A DNA stretch of 64,000 nucleotides from CAYZQH01 sp050300015. Its GTDB lineage: Bacteria > Pseudomonadota > Gammaproteobacteria > Pseudomonadales > Cellvibrionaceae. The position numbers and the translations under genes were made by a program. Shown piece by piece: positions 1 to 8,440 of the stretch; positions within the stretch are counted from its first letter, which is position 1, and the number at the start of each line of letters is the position of its first letter. The stretch is from positions 62,001 to 126,000 of the forward strand of contig JBNKWZ010000016.1 of the NCBI GenBank assembly GCA_050300015.1, read 5' to 3'. The notes beneath the pieces were generated by a model. That model searched no databases, had not been told where the DNA came from, and was given only the letters and a program-made list of their open reading frames with translations.

Positions 1-1
1 G

Positions 2-397
2 GAGAGCCGCATTCGGGAGCGTATTGCCCCCGAGTTTTGTTTGCCCGCGGGTGGGCAAGGTGCAGTGGGCATTGAATGTCGCTTGGCAGACGATGGCGTA
101 CTGGCATTGCTGAGACCGCTGCATCATGAAGCGACGGCCGCGGTGGTGACCGCGGAACGCGCCATGAACCACCGCTTGGAAGGGGGGTGTCAGGTTCCCA
201 TCGGCGCCTACGCCTTACTCGAAGATCAGCAGCTCTGGTTGCGCGGTTTGGTGGCGTCACCCGATGGCAGTACCGTGCTTAAGCAAGAGGTTCGGGGGGG
301 CATAGGCGAGGCTGAAACTCTGGGTAATCAACTGGCGGAATCGCTTTTGGCTGCTGGTGCAGACGCTATTTTAAAGCAGGTGTATGACAACGCCTAA
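2..397 (+). CDS. hemC: Porphobilinogen deaminase (hydroxymethylbilane synthase), C-terminal part
   Basis: This is the 3' part of hemC; the frame is open from the left window edge, so the N-terminal half and active-site region are outside. HemC joins four porphobilinogens into hydroxymethylbilane in the cytoplasm, an early common step of haem and sirohaem synthesis. The visible 131 codons contain the conserved PAGGQGAVGIECR stretch followed by the C-terminal domain that carries the dipyrromethane-cofactor cysteine region (a GGCQVPIGAYA motif is seen, with the cofactor Cys). The stop codon overlaps the start of hemD by 14 bases, which suggests translational coupling in a hemCDXY operon. Identification is firm; only the truncation by the window limits it. 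Confidence 0.96.
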   Translation, partial: ESRIRERIAPEFCLPAGGQGAVGIECRLADDGVLALLRPLHHEATAAVVTAERAMNHRLEGGCQVPIGAYALLEDQQLWLRGLVASPDGSTVLKQEVRGGIGEAETLGNQLAESLLAAGADAILKQVYDNA

Positions 398-1157
398 GCC
401 CACGGTGTGGGCCACCAGACCCGCGGCCCAAAATGGTCCTTGGGTAGGATTGCTTCGGCGCGCCAATTACGGCGTGATAGAGGCTCCGTTGATGCGCATT
501 GCGCCTGTAGCGGAGGCTGCTCAGCAGGCGCGAATCAAGGCGCAGATACTAGAGCTCGACCGTTATGCGATACTGATTTTTATAAGCCAGAATGCAGTGG
601 ACGCGGCTTGCGATTGGATCGATACCTACTGGCCGCAGTGGCCGGTTGAACAAACGTGTATTGCCATCGGTCAAAAAACCGCAGCTCGATTGGCGCAATT
701 TGCTCCAAATGTGGTGTCTCCCGAGGGGAAAATGGATTCCGCCGCGGTGCTGGCACTGCCTGAACTACAAAACCCCAAAAGTAAAAGTATTCTGATCTTT
801 CGAGGCGTGGGGGGGTTGCCGACCCTAGGGCAGGCGCTTGAAGCACAAGGGGCCAGCGTTTATTACTGCGAACTGTATCAGCGTATTCGCACGGAGCTTC
901 AGCCCTCGGAGGTGACCACCATTGGCGAGGCGGCAGACACGAACGCTTTGGTGGTCAGTGCCTTCAGTGGTGAAACCTTGGTGTCGGCGAAGGCAGTCTT
1001 GACGGAGGCTTCTATTGACCCAAAAGCCGTCACTGTATTGGTACCTGGGGAGCGTGTAGCCGAGCTTGCGCGCGAGGCAGGGTTCGGCGAAATTCTTTGT
1101 GCGCAAAATGCCACCGACTTGGCCATGCTCGACGCTTTAACATTGCGCTACGGCTAA
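384..1157 (+). CDS. hemD: Uroporphyrinogen-III synthase
   Basis: HemD closes and inverts ring D of hydroxymethylbilane to give uroporphyrinogen III. The 257-residue product has the length usual for the family and shows the two-lobed Rossmann-like pattern: an N-terminal WATRPAAQ strand-turn, a central ILIFISQNAV segment and a later ILIFRGVGG stretch. The ATG overlaps the end of hemC and the gene is followed by hemX after a 63-base gap, so the operon order supports the call. HemD sequences diverge strongly between species, so identification rests on both motif pattern and position. No frameshift or unusual feature is seen. Confidence 0.94.
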   Translation: MTTPKPTVWATRPAAQNGPWVGLLRRANYGVIEAPLMRIAPVAEAAQQARIKAQILELDRYAILIFISQNAVDAACDWIDTYWPQWPVEQTCIAIGQKTAARLAQFAPNVVSPEGKMDSAAVLALPELQNPKSKSILIFRGVGGLPTLGQALEAQGASVYYCELYQRIRTELQPSEVTTIGEAADTNALVVSAFSGETLVSAKAVLTEASIDPKAVTVLVPGERVAELAREAGFGEILCAQNATDLAMLDALTLRYG

Positions 1158-1220
1158 GGGGATGCCCCCTTTTCTCATTCGGTGCACAAAACTCCATTGA
1201 ACAATAAGGGCGAATCGCCT

Positions 1221-2483
1221 ATGTCAGATCCATCAACGTTAGATCCATCAAAGTCAGACGCTTCGCAGCCCAATGTACTTGAGCAGACGTCAGATCAAGC
1301 GAGCGAGTCAACATCCGCACCGCAAACCGAGTCCGAAGATACCTCTGGTACGGAGGCTGTCAAGCCCACAGCTCATGAGCCAAGCGCAGTGCCCACATCC
1401 CAAGGTGGCGCCAAACGCTCGGTAGGGCTGGCGCTGACTGTGGCTTGGCTGGTGTTGTTGGGGGTTGTGGGATTCGCCGGTTACACCGGTTGGCAACAAT
1501 TGGAGGCGGTCAAGGCCGCTGTTGCAGCTCAACAGGCGCAGATCAGCGCAAAAGCCGGCAAGATTCAGGCGCTGGAAGCATCATTGGATAGTGCCTTGCA
1601 ATCCGAGCAAAAAATGGCATCTCAACTGCAAGCGGCGATGGCATCGCTTCAGCAAAAGACGGAAGATTTACTCAAGAAACACAATACCACCTTGGTGCAA
1701 ATGGGCGCGCGGCTGGATGGCCAGCAAAAGCGCATTAACACTTTGTCTACCACCAGTCGGGAGGATTGGCTGTTGGCGGAGGCAGAATATCTGTTGCGTT
1801 TGGCTAACCAGCGCGTGTTGCTGGAGCACAACCCGCAAAATGCCATAGCACTGTTGGGTACCGCCGATCGCCTAATCAAAGACGTGGCTGATGGCTTGGG
1901 TGACAGTGAGTTGTTTGCTATTCGTCAATCCCTGGGGCGAGAAATGACCGCGTTAAAACTGGTGACCGATGTGGACACAGAGGGTACCTATTTACAATTG
2001 GGTGCCTTAGCCGAGGCAGTGGTGAAGCTGCCTCGGTTGCCCTCCCATGGGCTGCGTGATGCCGAGAGGGTTGACGTGATGCCGGTGCCCGACAGTGATA
2101 CCGATGGTGAGAGCCTTTGGAAAATGCTCAAAGATTCACTTGGGTTTTTGGACCAATATGTGCGTATTACCGAATTTAATGGCGATATTACCCCAGTGTT
2201 GTCCGATGATGAAGCGGGGCTGATGGTGGCCAATGTGCAACTTTTGATACAGCAGGCTCAATTGGCTTTGCTAAAAGAAGAGCCAGAACTTTACGCGCTC
2301 AGTTTGAAAACCTTGGAGCAAACAGTCACTGAACGGTTTGTCCTAAGCCCTCTGCGTACGCAGTTTTTGGCAGAGGTGACGCGCTTTAACGCGGTATCTA
2401 TCGCTCCTGAATTACCCGATATTTCTAACTCGTTGAAACTGCTCAATGCCTACATCAAAAAACTGCACAAGATGGATGGGTAA
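1221..2483 (+). CDS. hemX: HemX family membrane protein
   Basis: HemX is an inner-membrane protein of unproven function usually encoded between hemD and hemY; it is often mislabelled as a uroporphyrinogen-III methyltransferase. I place the start at the ATG at 1221 (420 residues), preceded by an AAGGG sequence, rather than at an upstream GTG at 1182. The N-terminal 65 residues are rich in Ser, Asp, Glu and Pro and probably cytoplasmic and disordered. One membrane span follows at about residues 67-90, then an Ala/Gln-rich coiled coil (about 92-165) and a helical C-terminal domain with the sequence DWLLAEAEYLLRLANQR typical of HemX. It lies 8 bases before hemY in the same operon. Confidence 0.92.
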   Translation: MSDPSTLDPSKSDASQPNVLEQTSDQASESTSAPQTESEDTSGTEAVKPTAHEPSAVPTSQGGAKRSVGLALTVAWLVLLGVVGFAGYTGWQQLEAVKAAVAAQQAQISAKAGKIQALEASLDSALQSEQKMASQLQAAMASLQQKTEDLLKKHNTTLVQMGARLDGQQKRINTLSTTSREDWLLAEAEYLLRLANQRVLLEHNPQNAIALLGTADRLIKDVADGLGDSELFAIRQSLGREMTALKLVTDVDTEGTYLQLGALAEAVVKLPRLPSHGLRDAERVDVMPVPDSDTDGESLWKMLKDSLGFLDQYVRITEFNGDITPVLSDDEAGLMVANVQLLIQQAQLALLKEEPELYALSLKTLEQTVTERFVLSPLRTQFLAEVTRFNAVSIAPELPDISNSLKLLNAYIKKLHKMDG

Positions 2484-2491
2484 TCAATTTT

Positions 2492-3718
2492 ATGAAAAAA
2501 ATATTGGTCTACAGCGCTTTGGCGCTATTGTGTGGTGCTGCCATTTTGCGTTTTTTACAATACGACAGCGGCTACGTTTTAATTGTGGCAGGCGAGCGGG
2601 CCATTGAAATGCGGCTAGGGTTCGCCGTCTTTATTTTTTTGTTGTTGGGCGTAGCCTGGGTATTTGGGTTAAAAGGGTTCAAGTTACTTTGGGGTAGTGT
2701 GCAGTCGATGGTGTCTCATCGAGTGAAACGCCGTCAAAACCGCTTAGACAGCGCCGCATTGGAGGGCTTGCATCTGTTGATTCAGCAAGACCATGCCAGC
2801 GCGCAAAAGCAGTTTTTACGAGCGGCCAAGTTGTCCAAAGGGGATTCCTGGCACCAACTTGCGGCGGCATACTGTGCTTTGGCTGATGGCTATTTGGATC
2901 AAACCCTTTTGCACATCGAAAAGCTAGAAAGTACTGGGGAAGCCGATGCTCTAACCTTGGTGCTGTTAAAAGCGGATGTGGCCATTGCGCAAAACCAATT
3001 TGAGGCAAGCCTGGTGTTTTTAAACAATGCCAAATCCTTGGCCCCTAAAAGTACTGCGGTGTTATTGCGCTTGATGCGAGTGTACCAATCAATGGGCGAC
3101 TGGCATGCCTTGGAAACCCTTTTGCCCGAGCTGGAAAAATCTAAAGTGCTTTCCTCGACAGAGCTTGTCAGCCTAAAAGAGGATGTGGCCTATAAGCGAC
3201 TGGGTGTATTTGGGGTGGAACTCGATAACACCGAACCTACCAAACGCAGTGATGTTCGCCCGGCTATTGATGCCTGTTGGCAGTCTCTGCCCAAGCCTGT
3301 GAAGCAATCCCCACACTTTGTGGAACGCTATTGCCACTTGTTGGTATTGCTTGGTGCAGAAACGGAAGTGGAGGCCTTGATTCGCACAGTACTCAAGGAC
3401 GGGTGGCACTCCAAGCTGGTGGCGCTATACGGCGCACTACAGCACGTGGACGCTAAGCGTCAACTGAATCAACTTGAGCATTGGCGAGAAACGCATGCGG
3501 ATGACAGTGAATTGGAGCGGGCTTTAGGGCGTGTGTGTTTGCGCTCGGAGCTTTGGGGTAAAGCCAAAGGGCATTTTTTACGCAGTTTGGAGCTTTCGCC
3601 GCTGGCAGAAACCTATGTGGAGCTGGCAAGATTGCTGGCGCAACTGGGTGAGAAGGATAAAAGTTTGGAGGCCTACAAGGAAGGGCTGTTGCATATAGCA
3701 GAGCGAGGAGAGGCTTGA
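2492..3718 (+). CDS. hemY: HemY family protein, membrane-anchored TPR protein of haem operon
   Basis: This 408-residue protein matches gammaproteobacterial HemY, which is not the protoporphyrinogen oxidase of the same name in Bacillus. Two membrane segments lie at about residues 4-24 and 42-64, with the short linker carrying the family's AGERAIEMRLGFAVF pattern. The remainder is a helical tetratricopeptide-like array in the periplasm or at the membrane, ending with clear TPR-type repeats near residues 340-400. HemY is thought to act with HemX in late haem synthesis or assembly; the exact role is unknown. It is the last gene of the hemCDXY operon; a hairpin follows at 3731. Confidence 0.92.
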   Translation: MKKILVYSALALLCGAAILRFLQYDSGYVLIVAGERAIEMRLGFAVFIFLLLGVAWVFGLKGFKLLWGSVQSMVSHRVKRRQNRLDSAALEGLHLLIQQDHASAQKQFLRAAKLSKGDSWHQLAAAYCALADGYLDQTLLHIEKLESTGEADALTLVLLKADVAIAQNQFEASLVFLNNAKSLAPKSTAVLLRLMRVYQSMGDWHALETLLPELEKSKVLSSTELVSLKEDVAYKRLGVFGVELDNTEPTKRSDVRPAIDACWQSLPKPVKQSPHFVERYCHLLVLLGAETEVEALIRTVLKDGWHSKLVALYGALQHVDAKRQLNQLEHWRETHADDSELERALGRVCLRSELWGKAKGHFLRSLELSPLAETYVELARLLAQLGEKDKSLEAYKEGLLHIAERGEA

Positions 3719-3730
3719 AGAACCTCAGTC

Positions 3731-3753
3731 GCCCGCAGTTTTGCGCTGCGGGC
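3731..3753. terminator. Hairpin after hemY
   Basis: An 8-base perfect inverted repeat, GCCCGCAG and CTGCGGGC with a 7-base loop, lies between the convergent ends of hemY and the DUF6316 gene. No run of T follows on either strand, so it may be only a weak or factor-assisted terminator. Confidence 0.4.
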
Positions 3754-3770
3754 AGGGACTTAAGCGAGGG

Positions 3771-4016
3771 TTAAAGACCGTTGGTGTTTGCCCAAGGGTC
3801 TTGAGAAGCAGACAGGGAGCGTGCTTGCACGCGTGAATTCTTGCGGGCTTGCACACCCGATACATACTGACTGATGGACTTCTGGGCGGTTTCACGTGTT
3901 GTAAACGGACCGATGTTGTTGCCCTCTCGAGTAGCTACGTACCAGTTGTTACCGATGGTGTAAAGCCGATCCGTTCTGAAGTAAGTCCGAGGCTCTTCAC
4001 CGCGTCGATTTTGCAT
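3771..4016 (-). CDS. DUF6316 family small protein
   Basis: The 81-residue product has an N-terminal RRGEEPRTYFRTDRLY stretch followed by WYVATREGNNIGPFTTRETA, a pattern I recognise as the DUF6316 family of small cytoplasmic proteins seen in Cellvibrionaceae and Pseudomonas relatives. Function is unknown. The G-x-x-x-GPF-x-T/S pattern resembles domains of the GYF-like or 'GPF' type, but that is only a resemblance. The C-terminal third is basic and Ser/Arg rich. The gene is divergent from the DUF3301 gene, with a 9-base inverted repeat in the shared upstream region. It converges with hemY. Confidence 0.75.
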   Translation of the reverse strand: MQNRRGEEPRTYFRTDRLYTIGNNWYVATREGNNIGPFTTRETAQKSISQYVSGVQARKNSRVQARSLSASQDPWANTNGL

Positions 4017-4047
4017 GGTTTACATCTCCAACAAATAAAGTGCTGCA

Positions 4048-4074
4048 CAATTATTGATCGCAAAGCAATAATTG
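4048..4074. promoter_or_regulatory. Inverted repeat CAATTATTG-N9-CAATAATTG
   Basis: A perfect 9-base inverted repeat with a 9-base spacer lies 32 bases upstream of the DUF6316 start codon, in the region shared with the divergent DUF3301 gene. Its AT-rich, dyad form suits an operator or a promoter element for the leftward gene. No known regulator motif is recognised. Confidence 0.35.
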
Positions 4075-4193
4075 CTCCAAAATAAAAAAGTCAATTGAAA
4101 TCAGTTGTTTAGTGAGTCGGCCGAGTTAGCTTAGTGGGTTGGCTTGTAAAATTAACTGACAGATTATGCATTTGAGCGAATTCAGGAGGTAGC

Positions 4194-4520
4194 GTGGACC
4201 TAGCGGGGGTGGCGGCCATATTCGTCGCAGTACTACTGGGGGGACTGTTTTGGCGGCACATACAAATAGGACATCGTGCCTGCCTGCTTGCGAAAGCTCA
4301 TACACAAAAACAAGGCGTTTTGTTGCTGGATCAAACCGTGGTGTTGGTTGGCGTACGCTTTCGGTTGCAAAGCCATACCGGGTTTGCGCTTGAAAGGCGG
4401 TACGCGTTTGAGTTTGCGACTCGGGGCGACCAGCGCTATAGCGGCACGCTAACGCTACTGGGCCGACGGTTAAAGCAGTTTGAGCTTCAACCTTTCAAGG
4501 AGTCCATTGAGGCTCTGTAA
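4194..4520 (+). CDS. DUF3301 family membrane-anchored small protein
   Basis: This 108-residue protein begins with a hydrophobic segment (residues 3-20) followed by a HRACLLAKAH-type stretch and the sequence QGVLLLDQTVVLVGVRFR, which match the DUF3301 family of gammaproteobacteria. A bitopic inner-membrane protein with a small cytoplasmic beta-rich domain is likely; the function is unknown. The start is GTG at 4194, supported by a perfect AGGAGG at 4184-4189, though the spacing is short. It stands alone on this strand, about 450 bases before the parA-like gene. Confidence 0.8.
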   Translation: MDLAGVAAIFVAVLLGGLFWRHIQIGHRACLLAKAHTQKQGVLLLDQTVVLVGVRFRLQSHTGFALERRYAFEFATRGDQRYSGTLTLLGRRLKQFELQPFKESIEAL

Positions 4521-4555
4521 AGCTGCGTTGTTCTTCGCTTAAGTCATTGTGGGGA

Positions 4556-4692
4556 CGCGTTTCTGAGGCGTCATTTTTCAGCTGGGGCCAATAATCAGAA
4601 GTCATCTCAAAAATAGAGACTTTTTGTACGAGCAAGGCCCGAACGTTTCTTCCAGAGGCGCGTTTCTGATAGAGGGCTTTGCCAGAAACGCG
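4556..4692. repeat. Three copies of CGCGTTTCTG upstream of parA-like gene
   Basis: The 10-mer CGCGTTTCTG occurs at 4556-4565 and 4659-4668 in direct orientation and at 4683-4692 inverted. The last two form an 11-base perfect hairpin (GCGCGTTTCTG). The first lies in a small hairpin, GACGC...GCGTC at 4554-4572, followed by five T, which could end the DUF3301 transcript. The rest of the gene-free stretch 4521-4969 shows no convincing reading frame. Confidence 0.4.
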
Positions 4693-4969
4693 CTTAAAAT
4701 TAACGAGTTCATTAGTGGTTTAGGTGCAAACTGAATGAGAATGTCAGCGTTTAAAAAGTTTGAGTTATGACGCTGGCTGGGTTTTCGGGCGGTGAGTGTT
4801 AAAGCGGGTAGCGTGCATTGTCTTCCTCGGTAATTCATGTAACTATCGGTTTTCAACGCTTGGCTATGGAGCGTTATAGAGCCTAGCTTGGTGCTCACCC
4901 TGGTTATGGCAATGGAGGGTCTAACAGGGTTATACGAGGGCGTTTGATAAAACCCCTGGGAGAGTGTTC

Positions 4970-5776
4970 ATGCGGCGTGTTGTGTTCAATCAAAAAGGTG
5001 GTGTTGGCAAATCCAGCATTACCTGTAACTTGGCGGCCATTGCGGCCTCTCGTGGACGGCGTACCTTGGTTGTGGATTTAGATGTCCAAGGGAATGCCAG
5101 TGCTTATCTGGGGGTGGATACACATCGCTATGATATGCCGCGTCCAGAGGCGACCGTGGCGCATCTTTTAAAGCAGGCGGCGGCAACCTGGTTTACCCCT
5201 TCGCGGCCTGCAACTGAGTTTGTTCGCGCAACCGAGTATCCACATTTAGACTTATTGTGTTCCAGCCCCTTATTAACTCAGATCAGTAATGAACTGGAGT
5301 CGCGCTACAAAATTTATAAATTACGGGATGCTTTGCTGGAGCTTGAGCCAGAGTACGAGCAGATTTTTATCGATACGCCACCCAATTTTAATTTTTACAG
5401 CAAGACGGCATTGATGGCTTCGGACTCGGTGTTAATCCCTTATGATTGCGACCGTTTTTCGCGCAACGCTCTAGATCATCTGCTGAATAATTTGGTGGAA
5501 ATTAAGCAGGACCATAATCCTAAGTTGCGAGTGGAAGGGATTGTGATCAATCAATTCAATGCGCAGGCAAAGTTGCCGAAGACGCTGATCGATGAGCTAA
5601 AAGCAGATAATCTGCCCGTATTGGGTACGTATTTAACCTCCTCGGTGAAGATGAAAGAGTCGCACCATGTGTGCAAACCCTTGGTGTATTTTGCTAAAAA
5701 GCATCGGTTAACCGAGCAATTTGAAGCATTGTATGACGAGCTTGCCGTAGAGCGACTACCGGAATCTGTTGTCTAG
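4970..5776 (+). CDS. ParA/Soj-like ATPase, orphan
   Basis: The 268-residue protein carries the deviant Walker A box KGGVGKSS at residues 9-16, a DLDVQGNAS switch-I-like stretch and a FIDTPPNFNF Walker B region, which define the ParA/MinD family of ATPases that form gradients on DNA or membranes. The ATG at 4970 is chosen because a GGGAG sequence lies 7 bases upstream; a GTG two codons earlier would be too close. No parB, minC or plasmid replication gene adjoins it, so the partner and cargo are unknown. Chemotaxis, pilus or replicon cargos are possible. The TAG stop codon lies inside the CTAG at which a MITE begins. Confidence 0.85.
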   Translation: MRRVVFNQKGGVGKSSITCNLAAIAASRGRRTLVVDLDVQGNASAYLGVDTHRYDMPRPEATVAHLLKQAAATWFTPSRPATEFVRATEYPHLDLLCSSPLLTQISNELESRYKIYKLRDALLELEPEYEQIFIDTPPNFNFYSKTALMASDSVLIPYDCDRFSRNALDHLLNNLVEIKQDHNPKLRVEGIVINQFNAQAKLPKTLIDELKADNLPVLGTYLTSSVKMKESHHVCKPLVYFAKKHRLTEQFEALYDELAVERLPESVV

Positions 5777-6053
5777 GGTACCTCGGATTAAGTCCAAATG
5801 GTTTCTCGGCTTGGACTTCCTGCGTCGCTCTGTATCCGTGCAGTCGTGCGCCGGCCTTCTAGGCTCAATTGGCGCGGCCTACAGAGCCTTTCGATCTCTC
5901 GGAGTGTTTTTTGACAGACCGCCAGTACGCTGTGACCGCCATGGATGGTGGAAAGGCCTTTTTTTGCAGGAGCAAAAAAGGTTATAACACCGCCTTGATC
6001 TCGAAAAGCGCTGTAGGCCAGAAACCGTTTGGGCTTGATCAGAGGTTTCCTTG
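5773..6053. mobile_element. MITE copy B (element 5777-6049 with CTAG/CTTG flanks)
   Basis: The left end starts GGTACCTCGGATTAAGTCC and the right end, read on the other strand, is GAAACCTCTGATCAAGCCC; both continue into an ATGG/ACGG-TTTCT stretch, giving imperfect terminal inverted repeats of about 30 bases. The right half matches copy A at 26706, including a GACCGCCATG...GGTGGAAA hairpin and the phrase GCCTTGATCTCGAAA. It carries no plausible transposase. The insertion point is CTAG, the central TAG being the stop codon of the parA-like gene. The remaining stretch to 6197 holds no gene that I can support. Confidence 0.7.
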
Positions 6054-6197
6054 GTTCCGTTCGCTTCCTGGTGTTCGCGTATTGTGCTATTGCCTTGGAT
6101 CCTTGGTTATGGCGCCCGCGTATGCGTCAATTGCCGTATTGAATTGCGAGGCATCACCCTCTAGAGTGTTTACGCAAGTTCAATTGACGGGTGGCTT

Positions 6198-8354
6198 ATG
6201 GTCGGTGGCGGGTTTAAGGCGATTAAAAGTGTGGTTCGGTATGCGCTGCAGATTGGGCCGCGGGCGCTTTGGCAAACGGTGCGCTCCAACAATGCCTGTA
6301 AAGCCTGTGCCTTTGGCACCGGTGGTCAAAATGGGGGTTGGCGCAATGAAACCGGCCAGGGTATAGAGCTGTGTAATAAAAATATACAAGCGCATTTAAG
6401 CGATATTCGCCCAGGGATTGCCAATACGGTATTTTTTGAAACCCCCATCGATGAATTAGCCCAAAAAAGTGGACAAGCGCTGGAGGCCATGGGCAGGCTC
6501 ACCACGCCCTTGTACAAAAAACCGGGTGACCGCCATTACTCTCCAGTCTCCTACGAGACTGCTCTGCAAAAAGTCATCTTTCGTCTGCAAAAAGCCGCGC
6601 CGGATCGAACGTTTTTTTATGCTTCTGGCCGCTCCTCCAATGAAGCTGCCTTTTTATTGCAGTTAATGGCGCGCTTATACGGCACCAATAACGTGAATAA
6701 TTGTAGTTATTATTGCCACCAGGCCTCAGGTGTGGCTCTGGGGGAAACCATTGGCACTTCAACGGCCACTATCGAGTATCAAGACATCGAGCAGTGCGAC
6801 ACTATTTTTGTTTTTGGGGCCAATCCGGCGTCCAATCACCCTCGCTTTGTCAAAACGTTGATCCATCTGCGCCGTAGAGGTGGGAATGTGATTGTGGTGA
6901 ACCCGGCCAAAGAGCCTGGCATGGTTAGGTTTGCCTCGCCTAGTGATTGGCGTTCCATGCTTAAAGGCGGCGAGAAAATCGCGTCGGAATATGTGCAGCC
7001 GCATTTGGGTGGCGATATGGCATTTATGCAAGGCGTGGCAAAAGGGTTGCTGGATCTGGGGGCGTTGGATAAGGCCTTTATCGCTGAATATACCGAAGGT
7101 TTTGACGGCTTCGAGCAAAGCCTGCAAAAACTGTCATGGGCTACGTTAGAGTCGGCTTCAGGCGTAACGCAAACTCAAATGGAACGTGTTGCCGAAATCT
7201 ATGCTGGCAGTCAAAAAACGATTTTTTGCTGGAGTATGGGTTTGACGCATCACACCTTTGGTGTGCAAAACATTCAAACGTTGGTGGCACTGGCGCTTAT
7301 GCGCGGCATGATAGGTAAGCCTGGTGCAGGATTGTTGCCTCTGCGTGGGCACAGCAATATTCAGGGTACTGGCTCCATGGGGTTTACACCCTCGCTAAAA
7401 GCCGCCGTGTTAACGGCGCTGGAAAAACAATGTGGCCAACGTTTGCCGGATATGCCGGGCAAGGACACTATGGCCTGTATGCACGCGGCAGATGCGGGCG
7501 AAATGGATGTGGCATTTTTGCTGGGCGGAAACTTGTTGGCATCCAATCCCGATACCGCCTTTGCCCGAAAGGCCCTGAACAAAGTGGGGTTTAAGTGTTT
7601 TTTAAGCACCACTATCAATATGGGGCATGTGCAGGGTGTCGATGAGGAAGTGGTTATCCTGCCGGCGCGCGCGCGCGATGAAGAAAAGTCTTCAACCACG
7701 CAGGAGTCTATGTTCAATTTTGTCCGTTTGAGCAACGGTGGTATTTCACGATTTGAACATCTTTGGTCGGAAGTGAATTTGATTGGCGCGATTGGTGAGC
7801 AAGTAATCCCTAAATCACTGTTTGATTTTTCAGTATTTAGCGATCACAGCACCATCCGTCGCTGGATAGCTGAGACGATACCCGGTTACCAGAACATTGC
7901 AGGTATCGATAGCAGTAAACAAGAATTTCATATTGACGGTCGTCTATTGCACTCGCCAACGTTTCATACGCCCAATGGCAAAGCCCAGTTTGTGGCGTGC
8001 GCGTTGCCGGAGAAAAGCGATTACCCGTTTACCCTTTCGAGTATTCGAAGCGAGGGGCAATTTAACTCGATTGTCTATCACCAGTACGATACGTATCGAG
8101 GTCAAACTGATCGACAGGTATTGTTGATGCATCCGAGAGATATGGCCAAGCGGGGTTGGGTGGCCAACCAGGTGGTGACCGTGCGTTCCTCCGTGGGAGC
8201 GTTATCTGGCCTTAAAGTTCGTCCGTTTGACGTGCGCGAAGGCAGTGTGCTGACTTATTATCCAGAGGCAAATGTTTTGGTGCCCAACCATGTGGACCCT
8301 AAGAGCCGAACACCTGGGTTTAAATCTGTTGGCGTAACGGTAACAACTCAATAA
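6198..8354 (+). CDS. Molybdopterin oxidoreductase, FdhF/YdeP family
   Basis: The 718-residue protein resembles the alpha subunit of formate-dehydrogenase-like molybdoenzymes of the YdeP group. It has an N-terminal CKACAFGTGGQNGG segment, a central GCxxHASG-like region seen here as NNCSYYCHQASG, the cofactor-binding stretch GHSNIQGTGSMGF and a C-terminal molydopterin dinucleotide-binding domain (about residues 590-718). Only one CxxC pair is present at the N-terminus, so the full 4Fe-4S motif of classical formate dehydrogenases is lacking. No FdhD, electron-transfer subunit or Tat signal accompanies it, so a soluble cytoplasmic enzyme of unknown substrate is likely. In E. coli YdeP has been linked to acid resistance. 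The ATG has only a weak ribosome site. Confidence 0.85.
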   Translation: MVGGGFKAIKSVVRYALQIGPRALWQTVRSNNACKACAFGTGGQNGGWRNETGQGIELCNKNIQAHLSDIRPGIANTVFFETPIDELAQKSGQALEAMGRLTTPLYKKPGDRHYSPVSYETALQKVIFRLQKAAPDRTFFYASGRSSNEAAFLLQLMARLYGTNNVNNCSYYCHQASGVALGETIGTSTATIEYQDIEQCDTIFVFGANPASNHPRFVKTLIHLRRRGGNVIVVNPAKEPGMVRFASPSDWRSMLKGGEKIASEYVQPHLGGDMAFMQGVAKGLLDLGALDKAFIAEYTEGFDGFEQSLQKLSWATLESASGVTQTQMERVAEIYAGSQKTIFCWSMGLTHHTFGVQNIQTLVALALMRGMIGKPGAGLLPLRGHSNIQGTGSMGFTPSLKAAVLTALEKQCGQRLPDMPGKDTMACMHAADAGEMDVAFLLGGNLLASNPDTAFARKALNKVGFKCFLSTTINMGHVQGVDEEVVILPARARDEEKSSTTQESMFNFVRLSNGGISRFEHLWSEVNLIGAIGEQVIPKSLFDFSVFSDHSTIRRWIAETIPGYQNIAGIDSSKQEFHIDGRLLHSPTFHTPNGKAQFVACALPEKSDYPFTLSSIRSEGQFNSIVYHQYDTYRGQTDRQVLLMHPRDMAKRGWVANQVVTVRSSVGALSGLKVRPFDVREGSVLTYYPEANVLVPNHVDPKSRTPGFKSVGVTVTTQ

Positions 8355-8440
8355 GGTTAAATTGTATCGAAGTGATGTGTTGCTATGGCTTGCGGTGAGG
8401 GTTATTGAGGGTGTGGGTTAAATTGTCTGTTATGGGTGGG

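Noticed and set aside
1182..1220. GTG at 1182 as the hemX start
   Set aside because: The ATG at 1221 has a better ribosome site and gives the usual length.
4602..4898. A 98-residue minus-strand frame between the DUF3301 and parA-like genes
   Set aside because: No ribosome site; overlaps the repeated 10-mer region and reads as random.
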